64,000 nucleotides of DNA from Antedon mediterranea (GCF_964355755.1 NC_092672.1:19152501-19216500); one strand, 5' to 3'. Numbered from the stretch's first letter, positions 1 through 14,409 are shown. Numbers and translations are program-made. Notes: generated from the sequence alone by a model not told the origin.

Positions 1-3000
1 TAACACGTTAAGTAACGCGTTGTATCGCAGCAACGCAATTGCAATTTCTCTAAAGAAATATAACATTACATAGGATACTGCTTCTTTTTTTTACGCATTT
101 TATTTTTATTTTTGTCTAATTTACAAACATTTTGTAGTAGTCTTTTTTATCGTTTTATTATACTGAATCTACTTTTAACAATGGATTTCACGTTGGAGAC
201 ATAATACTTTATAGGACATATCTGTAAAAATAACAAAAATATCAATAATGATCAAATAATGTTATCAGTTATTGATATTTTTTTATTTAAAAATTAATCA
301 AAGAAAAATTGTGAGCTTCAGTTTTCAGTCAACAGTTTATCGTTCATGTAACGTATTTTTCTGAATCTTTTACAGGCCTATTATATATTTAAAATAATAT
401 AATAAATTTCTTTTCTGATACCCGTTAAAATATTATTAGCATGAAAGTAGATTTTGATAATTCGTTTATTGAAATTTGGAATTTTTTTTTAATTTTACAA
501 GAAATGCCTCCATTTGGCCTCTTTCACTAAAGTTTACATTGGCGTGCGAGAGCGTGGACTTAAGGTATTTCAAATGTGTCTTGATAAGAATATTGATAGC
601 ACGAACAGTTTAACAAGCTGTGTCCAAGTTTCGTTATAATAGAGTAAAGAAAACAAACCGATGGTGAATTCTGTCATTAGGCATATACAATACACTCATA
701 TATACCATTAAGTACGACACGTCGGTCTTCATAGATGTCACTTATTTATGAGCTCGTTTTTTGAGTGGTGAAACCCTGCAAAGACCCTCTTTCATAGTAA
801 TTTGTTTTTGACCTTATCTGAAACATTGATTGACTTGGCGCCGGTGGCATGTTGACCATCTTATCTTTCAGGATTCCAGTCTATATTTCTAACCTGTAAA
901 GAATAATTATAACATTTAAAAACAGACTGATGTTAAAAGTAATTTTATTTTACGTTGTATAGTTATAAATATATAATATAGGCAAAGATCAAATTTAGCA
1001 AAACCAAATGTTCTAAAAATACTATACATAACGAACATAACATTTTTAACACATCAATCAGTGCCAACGCAATATGAATATTTTTACATTATTTTAAAAT
1101 TATTATCATAAAAGTAATGTATTTTTTAAACATAGAGATTTTTAATAAAATATCAAAGTATTATCTATTATCTATTAACTTTATTAATCCCAGACTATAA
1201 TATCATTTAAATATCCATCGTTTATCACAAAAGAGAAACAAAATCGCTAATAAAGGCTTTAACATGATTTTTTTTTCTTTTATTGTAAAACTTATCAATC
1301 CATTTTCAATTTGTTTTTATAACAGTATAAAAGGAAACATATATTCGGTAAAATTGATATTATTGTCATATAAAATTTACATGAAATTTGTTGACAGAGC
1401 TTAGGCCATAATTATAAAACAAATAATGTATAAACACATACATATCATCTTTTAATTATTTAAAAGCTATAAACAATCATCATAATGGTAACAGTGGATT
1501 TTCTTACGTTTTTGTTAGTTGATTTTAATTGAACCTGTTAAATTTGAAGTGTCTCTTGGGCTCATTCACGGGTCAATGTGTGGCAACTTTTGAATGCTTT
1601 ATGGCATAGGTATAGCTTTGGAATGAATCGCTTCAGTTGCAATAGATTATGCTTCTGATATCACCCACAGAATTCCTAACATTCTGTTTATAAAACTGAA
1701 AGTTTTACTTCTAAATTTTCTAACAAAAATAGAAACTTAGAGTCATGCAACATCATAAAAAAACCAGATACAGTTTTAGTATAACGTTGAGATATAGGTC
1801 TATAGGTTAAGCAATTAAATACCTGTGAATACCGTAGTCATTATATTGTTTCTCACTTAACAAAGATAATTTAAACGAAAAAAGGCATAATTCTTTTATA
1901 GGGTCTACAGTATAGATTATGCTACTAGATTGTTTACATTAAATATTAGGCAAACTCATTTTTACCCTATTGATTAGTCATTTTCTATATCATTGTTAAA
2001 TAAACTCAGAATTATTTACATTCCAAGACCACTAATAATACATACTGTAATCATCTCATAGTGGTACATACAATAACCCCGTAGAACCATGTTCAACAAC
2101 GTCGTTAGGCCTATCTAATAGATTAAACACTCAGAATAACTAGGTAGTAACTTTAACAATTTTCATCTGATGAATTAGACAGATTTTATCCACCACCTGT
2201 CTTCGTCGGGAAGATTTGATTATGAACTTTACTTTTATTTTTAACTGAAATTCGATACAACTTTTCTACAAAATATGCATGCTTTTGTTCAAATCTATTT
2301 CTTCAATATTGTCATGTTCAATTATCGATTGAAAATGAAATGTCTGTATTTTTATTGATTTTCCACCGTATGTTTTGAAATTAAAAAAAAAATAAAACAA
2401 ATTAAAACAATCCTGAGGGTTGCCTTACACTTGAATAACCTGTTTTAATGCTAATTGTCAGTTTAATAGAAATACAATAACAACGCAGGATGTAGCAACA
2501 TTCGTAAAAGAATGTTTCGGTTCAACTATCACGGTCTAGCTTGACTCATAACTTGTTCAGTTTCACACACAATCAACATTTTACAACAAAAAACAGAAAA
2601 AAACCCTAATAAATGTATTAGTAATTTGTGGGCTTGAAGCTCCTTCATCGAAGCAATTAGACATATTTGATTCTCTAACGAGAAGACTGATGCACTTGTA
2701 TGTTAATCAATGACTGTATAGATTACACATGTGAATTCACTAGATTGTTGAGTGAGTCTATTCTAGTCGCAATCACTTCTACAAAGTACCGGCGGAAGAT
2801 AACAAATTTGCTACGCTCCAGTTCATCCAAAAAGGCAATGCATTTGACGGATATGCCATATGTAATCAGTACATTGAAATAAAAGTACAGTGAACGAAGA
2901 TATTTAGACAACTAATTTTTAAGAATTCAAATAAATTGATCAATTAAGTATTACAAAGTATTGGTTATACACAACTACGAGGTTTTTGTTTAAAACGGAA

Positions 3001-4400
3001 TGGGCTTTAGTGAACTTTACTGAAAACTTTAGAAAAGTACGCTTTTCAGAATTATGTAATTTTATTTGATAAGCACATTTTTCTTTTCATTTAGTGTTAG
3101 TTAGTGAATATTAGTTAATTGTGTGTAGTTTTAACAATATCAACTGGAATCCTTAGTCAAATTACACTCGAACAATTTCGTAACAACTAAACATGCTGGA
3201 CTATATACAAACATGTGTTCTAAAAGTTACATCAAGTTATCTATTATATAAAACTTTGTAAAGAAAGTCAATACACAATGTAGTAGAGCATTCAACAACT
3301 TACATTTTCTATCATTTGGATGTAGTAAGTATTTAGAAAGAAATAATATGTACAAGTAACTTTAGACTTAGGTGAAATAAGGACGAGGGTAAAGGTTAAT
3401 ATATTTTCTTGGCTAGAAACTTGCAATGAAAATTATAAATTCCCAGTGATACAAATAGTGGTTTCAAGGAAACTATAGAGAAATAGCTGTATTAGGCAGA
3501 CAGTCAGTCATATTTCTAGCGCCCAAATCACTTTCTGGCGTGTGTTCAATATAATAACTTGTGACAATGCGGAACGTTATTCAATCCAAAACCAATTTCC
3601 CTTCTTATCGTCTAAAATATGTCGTTCCTTATAGATGACTACTAACTTAGAGTGGTCAGCTGTAGCAGATACACAGTTGATGACAACACAATCTAAATTA
3701 ACTAAATAGTGTCTTGTTAGGTACAAGTTTCTAAGCTTGGAATCAATAATAATAAAAACCTATACACTTTATTGTTCTTCTATCTATCCAGTAATTTTTA
3801 TTATTTGTAATAGGACTTACCGGTTTAGGACATTCAATAGATACTATATAAACTTAACTTAAAATTAAATGTAAACACATGTATTATTTAGTTTAACTGC
3901 CTAAGAGTGACATCCAAATTGGTTGTCGATGACGTTGTAACAAGGCGTATGTATCTTTTAAAATCGCTTTTAGAATAAATACAAGTTGAATTATTTTGAT
4001 TTAATCATACTATTAAGTATTATGCATTGGTTAACTTATTGTATGATTAGGCCTACTACATTTATGATATGTTCCTTTAATGTAAATGTCCAGTGGGAGT
4101 TTGAGAGATCAAACAACTCATGATTATTTAGTATAATGATATGTTTTAGGTAATGAAAAGAGACATTGATATCCACGAGTATCGACAGACACGTTGCCAC
4201 GATCAAGTTCAATTAATGACAAACGTATATCTCTTAAATAAATTCCTGTTTGTCACAGTAGGCATACCAAATTTAATACAATTTGAAATTGTATTTTATA
4301 TAATTAGCATAATCTGACTATATTAGATTTGAAATTGTCCCATGGTGTATGCAGATTACAAATTAAATAAAAAGATTATGAATACGGACAATTAAATGTT
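1..4400. other. Upstream gene-free AT-rich DNA
   Basis: No coding region, RNA gene or convincing repeat was found. Only short chance reading frames of up to about 60 codons occur. Confidence 0.6.
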
Positions 4401-4420
4401 ACTGCATGTAGTCTTATTCC

Positions 4421-4590
4421 ACGGTGACCTATAACATTCGGCATATTTAAATAACATGTACAGAATGCTATACCCAGTCTCAAATGTTTTCTTTCATTTA
4501 TAAATCCCAAAAGAGCACTTTTGAAAACTGTGGCTAATATTAAACTGGACCTGACTTGGTTAATTATATTTAACAAAATAAGGTTAAATG
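4421..4590. repeat. Dispersed repeat, copy 1 of a local pair
   Basis: Shares the succession ACCTATAACATTC, AGTCTCAAATGTTTTCTTTC and AATCCC with 5423-5590, with many substitutions, so both derive from one repeat. The family is not recognised. Confidence 0.55.
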
Positions 4591-4766
4591 ATTTAGGAAA
4601 AATTAATAAAGCTAAGTTAGCATGTGGTCTCAACATAAGATCCGTACATTTCTTTAGAACATTAATATGTAAAAACAGTGTATTACAGTTTTCCTTGTCA
4701 TTAATTTGTAATACTAATCAATATGAACTTCCAGTTAAAAAAAATCCTGTAAAAGTAAACTCAATA

Positions 4767-4940
4767 AAAATAAAATGTTACATTGTAGCATAGGCTGAAC
4801 ATAATTAAAATAAAATGTAACATTGTAGCATAGGCTGAACATAATTAAAATAAAATGTAACATTGTAGCATAGGCTGAACATAATTAAAATAAAATGTAA
4901 CATTGTAGCATAGGCTGAACATAATTAAAATAAAATGTAA
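4767..4940. repeat. Tandem repeat, 40-bp unit, about 4.3 copies
   Basis: The marker cattgtagca recurs exactly every 40 bp (4781, 4821, 4861, 4901). Copies are nearly identical, with one T/A difference in the first, indicating recent amplification. Confidence 0.9.
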
Positions 4941-5422
4941 TTTTTTTTAAACCGGTGTCTTCTTTTTAGTTTAAAACGGTGGATTGTTGTTGATTACAAA
5001 AATACGTTTAAAATGGCTGAAAATAAGATTTACATTCCAAAATGTCTGTTATCCAAACGATCTCGCACAGTGCTGTTATTGATGTGTTATACCGTAAGCG
5101 AGTCGGGAGTGTTATAAGCTTAAACCCTTCCTCTGGTTTGGATATTGCTGAAAATTATCAAGATATTTTATGAGCAATCAAATTATTATTTACTTACTTT
5201 GTCAGTAATGTTCATATCTGTGTTCTATTGTAAGATATTTCATAACAGGTTTAGGAAATAGTAAAAATTCACATAACTATTTGAAGTATGTGAATTATTA
5301 TTGCAACATTTATTATCTCGAATGTTATTTACCAATTAACTTAATAATTAAACTTCATAATAGAAGGTTAAGTGAGTTAGGAACACTTAATAAGCCTAAA
5401 TAAACATGGTCCAAATTCATTT

Positions 5423-5590
5423 GACCTATAACATTCAGCAAATTTGAATTACATGTTACAGCATGTTTGAAAGCAGTCTCAAATGTTTTCTTTCATTTGT
5501 GAATCCCTAATGACTATTTCAGAAAATACTCGGGCAAACATTAACTTGGCCGGAATTAACTTAATTACATTTTCATTATAAATTATTTTG
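5423..5590. repeat. Dispersed repeat, copy 2 of a local pair
   Basis: Diverged homologue of 4421-4590, about 1 kb away in the same orientation. Confidence 0.55.
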
Positions 5591-6407
5591 AGCCCCTGGG
5601 TTTATGTCCACGAATTCCTAGTCTTGTAACTTAATTTAATTTTTTTTCTGAACAGTTCTGTGATATAAGTTAAAGAGAATAGCAAACTATTCCGTTTTGG
5701 TAGGATTCTTCAACACAGTCAAACCATCAACTACTTTAATAACCAACATTTAATATTATTTTTTATTACAACTTCAATCTATTCTAAATTCAGAAACAAA
5801 TCTGCTATTTCATTTGTTTTGTTTTATGAAAAGTACAGATTGGCTGAGTGAAGTTTATAAGATTGAGAAATATTTAATTACTAGTAGTCCTATACTGTGT
5901 TAAACTTATTACAATAAATTGATACTTTAAAGTAAACATCACAAACACTAGCACTAGCATTTTTGCTCTGCGAAAGCAATAATGGATTAGAAATGTTTAC
6001 ATAATTATATTGATTATTATAATGTTTCTATAAAAAATAATAATTTACTTTACAGTTTATTAGTAGGGTACGGTAATGACAATTAGGCCAATTATACTAG
6101 TATATTATTTATTTTATCCCAAATGTTTCAATTCATTTGGACGTAGTACTGTAGGAAAATATCAATACATATATTATATACACAAGAAAGAAATTACAAA
6201 AGCACAAACAATGTTCATCTATGAGTACCATTATAACAATATAAAATAGTTTAGGTTAGGCTAGAATACAATAAAAAGAATTTACAAATTACACATCATT
6301 AATTTCTATCAAGAGTACCATTTTTAATTCTGTTAAAAATACACAAGAACATTCAAAATGCACAGAATCATCTTCTCAGCCTAATACTATAAAAAGCTAG
6401 GCATATG

Positions 6408-6663
6408 TTAAAGATGTATTATCCCTCAAAAACATGAATAATGAAAGTTAATCATTTGTGTAGAAAAAAAAACTTACGAAAAGACAAAATAAACGGTTAA
6501 ATTCAACTAAAACCCCATATGTACTTTTAGTCAATTTTAAAGATTTAAATTACAGTTTTTTTAAGGCAAATAATTTTCTTTCGATCCAATTTTGTGACAT
6601 TAAAATGGCATATTCCACAAAAACATTAAAAAAATTGTTTTCAGGGAGACAATATATCTTTAA
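6408..6663 (+). mobile_element. MITE family A, copy 1 (256 bp)
   Basis: Ends are TTAAAGATGTATTATCCCTC and, read inward on the other strand, TTAAAGATATATTGTCTCCC. The interior shares segments such as aaaatggcatattc and caaaataaa with the copy at 15087. No coding capacity, so non-autonomous. Confidence 0.75.
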
Positions 6664-9316
6664 CTATAATATGTACAATCGCAACATTCGGAGTTGGATT
6701 CCAAATACTTTTATTCCTTAAGTTAATTGACCTAACAGATGTTTCAAAATCAAGTCAATCATTATATAGCAATGTTGCTTCTGAAACTATTTATTTATGT
6801 TGTATGTTGATTGAAATCACAATCTTTGGCTTTTGCAAATGTATTTATATTGATTGCTTTAAAGCTAGAACTGATTGGTTAAACCAGTCCAACTGCAATG
6901 TTTTTAAAAGAGAAAACATTAAACTAAAGCAATAATTCTTGCGTTTATTAGTTATTTTAACAAGACAAGTAAGCGCTACTAGATATATCATTCGTGAAAA
7001 GTTTGACATTTCATTACAAATAATGAAATTATATGGTAGGAAAAAAGGCACATTCACTTTTCTGACGTAGATTAAATAAGTTATAGGCAGTTAGGTCAGA
7101 TGGAAAAAATCATGATTTTAGACCGTTTCTTCAAGTTCAAGTAGAATTATTTATTAACAACGAAATCGAAATAGGTGACAACGTCAACCTTCTGTAATAC
7201 AGTTTATCTTAAATTCTCAATTGAATAGAGAAAATTACGAGAATCGACTAAAGAAAAATATATACATATATAAATACAATTTAAATTTGGTGAAGTACGA
7301 TGGTTTCAACATCAACATGAGAGTAGTAGGCATAATAAAAAAAAAACAGTAATGCAGTACATTCTAATGGAAATAGTACTTATTGTAAAGTAATACAAAT
7401 AATTAATTTGTTCCGTTATTAGACCCAGAGATTAATAGTGAAAGGTACTAAAACCAATTTGAAATATTACATGCCTATATCACCGAATACCAACATTTTA
7501 AAACTCAGTTGATACTTCTCAACCTTCATAATGTTTATAATGATACAAAACTTTAAAAAACTCTTCAAGATACGTTCCACAAAGATCGGATTCATGTCGA
7601 ACTTTTGACAAACAGTATTACTGGAAAATGAAAGAGACCATAATAATTATGGCTTTTGTATAGTGATTTGATCCAATGAACGACGTCACGTATCTATCCT
7701 TCATGGGAACATGACCAGTATACTTTAAAATATATCATGTGAGGAAACGCGTATGAAACAAAACGTTAGGCATATTCTTACAGTTTTTCTTCTATTTTCG
7801 AACATTCATGGTTACAAATAAAGTGAAAAAAAAAACAAGACTGAGTTGATGAAATGAACACAAAAGTGAAAGACTATAATTGAAAGTATGTAACTCTATT
7901 ACGTTAGCTTGGTTATACTTTGTCGATAAACTATATTACGTTATGCAATTTGTAATAACTCGTAGATTCACAATTTTGAAATAGGTCCGTTGAGACTTAT
8001 TTTTTTATGGTTGGATATTAAATCAAAGTACGGAAACAAGGTTTATAATTTAACGATTTATTATGCTTCCGAGAGGTTCGACAATTCATCAAGTATATTA
8101 ATAATCAGTAAGATAATCCTGAGCTTAATATATCATTGTGATTAATGTGTTTGCTTTCATATAGAAGGACCAACATAGATATATCAACTACTAGACGTCA
8201 ATAGCATTATAGGAAGATATTGTAATTCTACAAGGCTTATAATTTAGCAAAGGCAAAGTTTAGGCTGTGTTTATACAACACCCTAAATTTGGACACGTCT
8301 TTAATTTTTAGCGTATTGCACGGGCCGAGTTCAACCCCACAAAAACCTTGCAGTAATACATTAAATCGTAATACCGTGTTATACCGTAGTTCATAATCCT
8401 AAGTTGTATATAATAATACTTGCATGCATTATGAATTAATATGAGTTTATTAAGGATTTTAATAAAGGATGATTTAGTTTAAAATTTAGTTTATTGAGTT
8501 ATTGATTTTTAAAATCTCCTTTTGAAATTAGAAAAAAAAAATATTTTAGAATTAGGATAAAACTATGCTACATTTTGCCAAATTATGCCAACATTTGATT
8601 AGCACATACTTTTATTTAACGAGAGGTCAAAACATCAAATGTATATCGAATCAGGATTATTTGTATGGGATAAGGATATAATAATAAACTAGAACTTATT
8701 TCAATGTATTAATTATGACAAACAAGTTGTAACATCTTTTATAGTATTGTTATTTTAAAAAGTGAATTTAAATATAATTATAGTAATAGTTTTGCCATTA
8801 AACTATTTTTGGAAGGTATTTGTTAATTTAAATTATCATCGAATTATGTTAATAAATATGTTACACGTCTATTGTTTTATATTCATTATCTTACAGCATA
8901 ACTATGTTGTACTATCTGGTACAAAATGTGTTAAAACTGCTAAAATATCGATATTACGAATCAGGATGAATCATTACCATTTGATTTAAAGCTGTTATAT
9001 AAGATATTCTCCAGTAAGCATTAACTCTTAGTAAGTCAGAAAATTCTAAAATTACCTGCTACCCTTTTCATGATTACTATCCAACAGCCAGTTAATTAAG
9101 TAAAACTGATAATAGTAAATTTGAAATAATTATACACATTTAGTGCAAATATTCAAGACTCAAAACATTTTATTGGTCCACTTTAAAATGGAAATTCGTT
9201 TTGCTTGGCATAATTAAGACAATAAACCAAAATTGAAAATTACATCAAATTGCAAAAGGCAATGTTAAAAACTATTAAAAATGCAGATTGAAAAACAAAA
9301 AATACTGTTAAAATGC

Positions 9317-9670
9317 TTAAAGATTTTATTGTCCCCCTGAAAAAATAATTCTTAAAAACATTTTCGTTGAATATTCCATTTAATGTAACGTAATAGTTAT
9401 CCACTTTGACTAAAAATTAGATCTAAAAAAATGTATTCCCTAAAAAAATGTAATTTAAAGCAAAAATGGTCAAATTGGCTGCCAGTCAATGGATTTTTGG
9501 TTGAATTTAACCGTTTATTTTGTCATTTTACAAGTGTAAACATTATTTTTGTTCGTTGTTTTTCTACGGAAGTGATTAATTTTATAATTATTAACTACAA
9601 AATAAGGTATTCAAAGTCTGATTTAATTAATCTTAATTTTTCATGTTTTTGGGGGACAATACATTTTTAA
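9317..9670 (-). mobile_element. MITE family A, copy 2 (354 bp, reverse orientation)
   Basis: Bounded by TTAA at both ends, with inverted termini around ATTGTCCCCC / GGGGGACAAT. The interior is the reverse complement of the 15087 copy, for example tggctgccagtcaatggatt against aatccattggctggtagcca. The 79-codon frame at 9431 lies inside it and is not a gene. Confidence 0.8.
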
Positions 9671-11540
9671 CATTTAAAATAAAAATTACAACAAATATTT
9701 ATCGTCGAACGTTAGAATTGTACATAATATTATTAATGCTATTTACAACAAAGAACTTCTAAATTTGTTTGATTCATTCACTACTGTTAGTCTGTTCTAC
9801 ATAGATTGGCGTTTGGGGTCGTAGTCTAATGTCAGATCTATTAAAATTGTAACAGTAATGTAGCGGGTGCGTAGGATCTCTCTTAGTATTTTTAACTTTT
9901 ACATTAAGATACACTTCTCGTAAATCAGTGAACATGGCGTTAAATGATACTTTGTACAATTTTACGTGGTCTGTCTATCATTTTCCGTATAATTACAAAA
10001 AAGACGTCCAATGCTAAAGATAAAATACTTAAAATAACTAAAATAGTAGGATTAAAATAGTGTATTATTTATCATTTTCAGATAACAGACATGCAAAAAA
10101 GTGTATATTTGAATAATTTTGATCAATAAAACAAAAGCATGTTTTTATTATAACTACCAGAAGTCTAACAGGCTTAAACGTTTCTTTTGGCCGGGTTCAG
10201 CTTCAGTTTCTCCTTTATGTTCCTTTAGCAAAAATATGTTTTAACAAATAATGTACATAAAATAACATGATGATACTTGTTCTGAAAATAAAATATAAAA
10301 TCTGAAATACCGAATATGTCCACACCAGTGTTGTTCCGTCCTCCATCTAAGGCACTGGTTGAGTAAACATTCACAGGAGATTATTTTAAAGTACACCTTC
10401 TCACATCATTTTACATTGACTAGGCCTACATGTTATGTTAAAGAAACATTACAGTGTGTAAATCAAATAACACTGGTTACTTATGAATAGGTTATCTAAA
10501 TCCTACGTAATGACAGAAACATTGATAACTTTAAAACAAATAGGTTAACACATCTGAGTTTCAAGTAATGACAGAAAACTGACTATAAAAACGTGTGTTT
10601 AAGTAGAAGGTGAACTTGTATTAGCCAGGGAATCAAAACAAGAAGATGATTACAGTATATTTCAGGTCGACGTAACTAACACAAATATACATTATAAAAT
10701 ACAGATTTCTAGTGTAATTATTAAAATGATGTTTAGGCCTACTAGTTCGAGAAGGTGGGTGATTCTTAATTGCTAATGAAAGATTGGGTTAGGATTGAGT
10801 TTAAAACAATCTAAGAAAAAAGAAATGGTACTATGATACAATTAAACTCAATTAATGTGTTATGAAATTAAAAATGCAGACATAAAGTAATTCCTCATTC
10901 GATAGTTTTGATTTTCATTGTATGTTGATTTTATATACATTTATATGCTCGTTAGTTAAATACAAAACTGTACTCGGTTACTAATTCATTTAATAATAAC
11001 ACACCTTTGTTTAACATTCAAATGTTGCTTTTGTAGTAGCACTAGAATATACAAGCCTCCATCTTAAATAATGATAAAGAATGCAGCATAAAAATGCTCG
11101 TTTGCACAAAATCAGTAAACGATAAATTCGTATCAACATTTTTAGAGCTTGTGAACTGAGAAACTATGCACAAAGTGTCAGGAATATAAACATCAGCACT
11201 CCTCTGTTCTGCACTTGACAGATTTACAACAAAATGGTTTCTAAAATTTGGTAAGATCATGACCATTCGCACAAGCATGGCTGTCTTTCATCTTCGCCAT
11301 TACGTGGTGTTACTGTTGTCTACAAGATCACGTCTTTATTGCGCTAAATTACAACAACTACATCGACCTTAATGCGAAGGTTTTTCCTAAAGTGGTTTAA
11401 GAAATATAATTGTATTCGTTCCAAACCCATATAAAACCTCTTTTGAATAAAACTACTAAACCTATCTCATAGTGTTCAGATGTTGTCTATGTTGGAGTGT
11501 ACATTTGTAATTGCAACTTTAACATCACATGCATATTCTT

Positions 11541-11630
11541 TATTTATATGTAATTTTTACTTAATAAAAATTAAATAAAAGATTGAATGAATGAATTACG
11601 TGCTATTTTTTTTCATTAACGAATTCTTGT
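11541..11630. repeat. Repeat with LINE-tail-like GAATGAATGAAT end, copy 1
   Basis: Shares TATATGTAATTTTTACTT, GATTGAATGAATGAAT-like and ACGTGCTATTTTT segments with 11748-11848. The run of GAATGA units after an AATAAAA-type sequence is common at 3' ends of invertebrate LINEs; the family is not identified. Confidence 0.4.
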
Positions 11631-11747
11631 TTTAGTCTCAACGATTATAAACAATGTCTTAGTTAAGTCGAAGATGCTCTCCAGGTGGAATGCCATCCTG
11701 AGATGAGTACGCTAGTAGTAATTAGTCTTGTTTATTTTATTTTATTT

Positions 11748-11848
11748 CATTTATATGTAATTTTTACTTTCTATGGACCAGAGATTTCGAAATAAAACAT
11801 TGAATGAATGAATTACGTGCTATGTTTTTCATTAACGAATTCTTATAA
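11748..11848. repeat. Repeat with LINE-tail-like GAATGAATGAAT end, copy 2
   Basis: Second copy, including GAAATAAAACATTGAATGAA followed by acgtgctatg and cattaacgaattctt as in copy 1. Confidence 0.4.
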
Positions 11849-13067
11849 ATGAATAAATGATTTTCAAATTTCATTGTTTTTATGTCTTATACCAAAACAA
11901 TTCCAGAATATTTAGACATCTGATAAAGTTTTCAACAGGCATAGGCATAATATAAGTATAAATAAAACGAAATATAACAAATATATTTCGTTCATTAAAA
12001 AATCTTGATGCAAAAAACATGTTCTAAGAAAAACCTCAATGAATCACAATTTGGTAATTTTATGATGTAACTGTAGTAGGTGGTCATAATACTAAGAAAG
12101 AGGTGAAATATTGTAATATACAGATTGGTGAATCATCTGTGATGGAATTTGGTAGCATCAAAGTTTGGTGTGAGTTCGCAATAAGGTCATTACCTTGTCG
12201 TTGATAGATTATCTGTTAGGTCTTCGTGGACACTTGGCATTTATTAAACATTTCATTCGCTCTTCTTGTTAATTATCTTGATTGGAAGATATTTCTAAAC
12301 TTCATTCTAACAAAAACATTCTACCATACATATATCATCTTTGCAGTTAAAATCATCATTATTTGAATTTCGTTTATTCTTTAACACAATTCAAGAATGG
12401 ACATTTTGTCTTCACTTGAGTCCAACATTCATATATGTTAAAAAAAAACAGAATAAAAATGAAAGCAAGATAGAGAGCAATAGAAAAACGAATAAATCTA
12501 AAACTTGAATTGTTCACATTTGGTTTTAAAATATTGATTTCATTAAAATGATATATTAAGATATAATTTTCACTACATGTTGGCATCTAGCTTCTATTAA
12601 TAGTTCCCATATAGTATGTTAACTTTTATTTACAACGGCTCAGAATCCAGTCAACACATACACAACACATCGAAACTAGGCCTACCTAAAAGTACAATAT
12701 ACAAAACATAACTAGTTGCAATTTGAATTGTTTATAAAAACGTATTTAGGAATATTTATTAACAAGTTAAAGATTGAGTATTAAGTAATATTGTTTTAAA
12801 GAAATACGTATAATGATATTATATCAATGTATATAATAATTGTATATACATTTATATCATCATTATATTATTTTAAAAAGTCTAAGCATCAAAGAAGTAT
12901 TACCGTATATTGGTATTATAAAGTAAAATGTATCTTTAAAAAATGTCAGCACTTAGTCCCTCAATTGTACGCACGCACACCAGAGATCAATTTGATACGC
13001 CATCATCTATCAGTGTTTTTTTTTTGCCACGAAGCGGTATCTACGGAGAGATACTTACCGTAAATCT

Positions 13068-13440
13068 TCTATAGTAACCCACACTCTAATAGTAACACCC
13101 CTTCTAATAGTAACCCACCTTATAAGTCAATCTATAATAATAACCCACTGCTCTAATAGTAACACATGGGGGTTACTATTAGAGTCACAAAACTATTGAC
13201 AAAATGACATTATGAAGACTGGTCGTTTATGATGCAGCCGTAACTTGAAAATAAGGAGATAATGCATGTTGATCTCGGAAGTGGAGGAGTATTGAGTGTT
13301 TTTAAGTTTATAAAATAAAGTTAGAGTTCAAAATATCTTTATTCGTACTGTTTTATTATTTTGCGGTGTGGGTTACTATTCAGTGCCTATTTAAGATTAG
13401 TAATAGTAACCCACTACTGTAATAGTAACCGCTCCCCCCC
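13068..13440. repeat. Foldback block built from TAATAGTAACC motifs
   Basis: At least eight copies of TAATAGTAAC or a close variant, two in inverted orientation, form two perfect hairpins: CTCTAATAGTAAC 13151-13163 with 13172-13184, and GTGGGTTACTATT 13368-13380 with 13402-13414. The centre (about 13190-13365) is unique. A poly-C run follows. It resembles a foldback or hairpin-ended transposon remnant; the class is not recognised. Confidence 0.7.
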
Positions 13441-13540
13441 CCCCACCACCCGCTCTCCCTTCTAATAATAACCAACCCATAAAAATAACCAAAGAATAAT
13501 AGCCCAGGGTAGACACATTAGGCATAGAACATTAATTTTA

Positions 13541-13713
13541 AACCGCCCGGTGATAAACTGAAATTTAATTAATTAATTTAAAAGGATAAGATGAGGAAAT
13601 CTGTGAGAATTAAAAAAAGTCGCACCAACCGCGATTCGAACCCACCGCGATTCGAACCCAGACTTTTTGCTTATTATGCAGATGTTTAAACCATTAGACC
13701 ACTAGACCGCTAA
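13541..13713 (-). repeat. tRNA-derived SINE, family S, reverse orientation
   Basis: Read on the minus strand, the head has an A-box-like TGGTCTAATGG and a B-box GGGTTCGAATCG, the latter duplicated. The body TTTCCTCATCTTATC then AATTAATTAATTAAATTTCAG is shared with 31918-32047 and 28306-28457. It cannot be a functional tRNA: the arms do not pair as a cloverleaf. Confidence 0.75.
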
Positions 13714-14298
13714 TATTGAATTTTATCGTCTAAAAAATGATTAAAATAAAGGTTTTCTTAAATATTTAAAATTCATTTCGGCTAGAAATAAAAAAAAAAC
13801 ATTATTATTTTTCATTGAACTTGAAAGCTACTTGTTAATAAAAACAAAATAGAAGTTACAAAATACACATTTTGTTCGTTCGTGTCAGCATATCATGGAT
13901 ATTCACAGTTTTGAAGGTGTTATTTGAAATGTTTTTTTTTCCAAACCAAAAATTAGTATATAAACTAACCTTAGTTACTACAAACCAGATGAACATTTTC
14001 AATCGTTTTTAAGGTGTATTTTATTTTTTATTTATTATTTATTTTGGTGATTCATTGCGTAGATACTTAGAAAAATACATGGTCATAACTTTCTTACGTG
14101 CAATAATCTTTGGAAATTGCAAGATATGTACGTGTATAGGTTAAATAAGCTTGTTTTAAGATTGTATTGCTGATTGCCTTTGATTTTAACTAATTTGCTA
14201 TTTCCTATGGATTCATTAAACTGCATTTTAATATTTCCTGCTTAACGCCCAAATTACTTGTTGAACATCATTTACAAAGGGTTTTTTTAGTTTGTTTT

Positions 14299-14409
14299 AC
14301 CAGGACCTAGAAGGACGTCACGGGAAATGATATGCGCATGCGATTGATTGTGATGTCACATGTCTGATGACCTGAGTATAATGATCACCTCATTTGCATA
14401 TCTCCTGGT
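14299..14409. promoter_or_regulatory. Compact cluster of promoter-type motifs
   Basis: Within 110 bp lie a CRE-like GACGTCAC (14314), an NRF1-like TGCGCATGCG (14333-14342), a second CRE-like TGATGTCA (14351-14358) and a perfect octamer ATTTGCAT (14392-14399). The block is bounded by ACCAGGA and TCCTGGT in inverted orientation. It could be a distal enhancer, or a promoter of an unseen transcript. Confidence 0.35.

Larger units (their letters stand above)
5600..13060. other. Upstream gene-free DNA with scattered repeats
   Basis: Apart from the two MITE copies (6408, 9317) and a duplicated segment (11541, 11748), no gene is visible. Open frames stay below 80 codons and show no domain. Confidence 0.55.

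Noticed and set aside
11042-11278. 78-codon minus-strand reading frame, possible retroelement fragment
   Set aside because: The composition is protein-like but I could not match any reverse transcriptase, nuclease or integrase motif.
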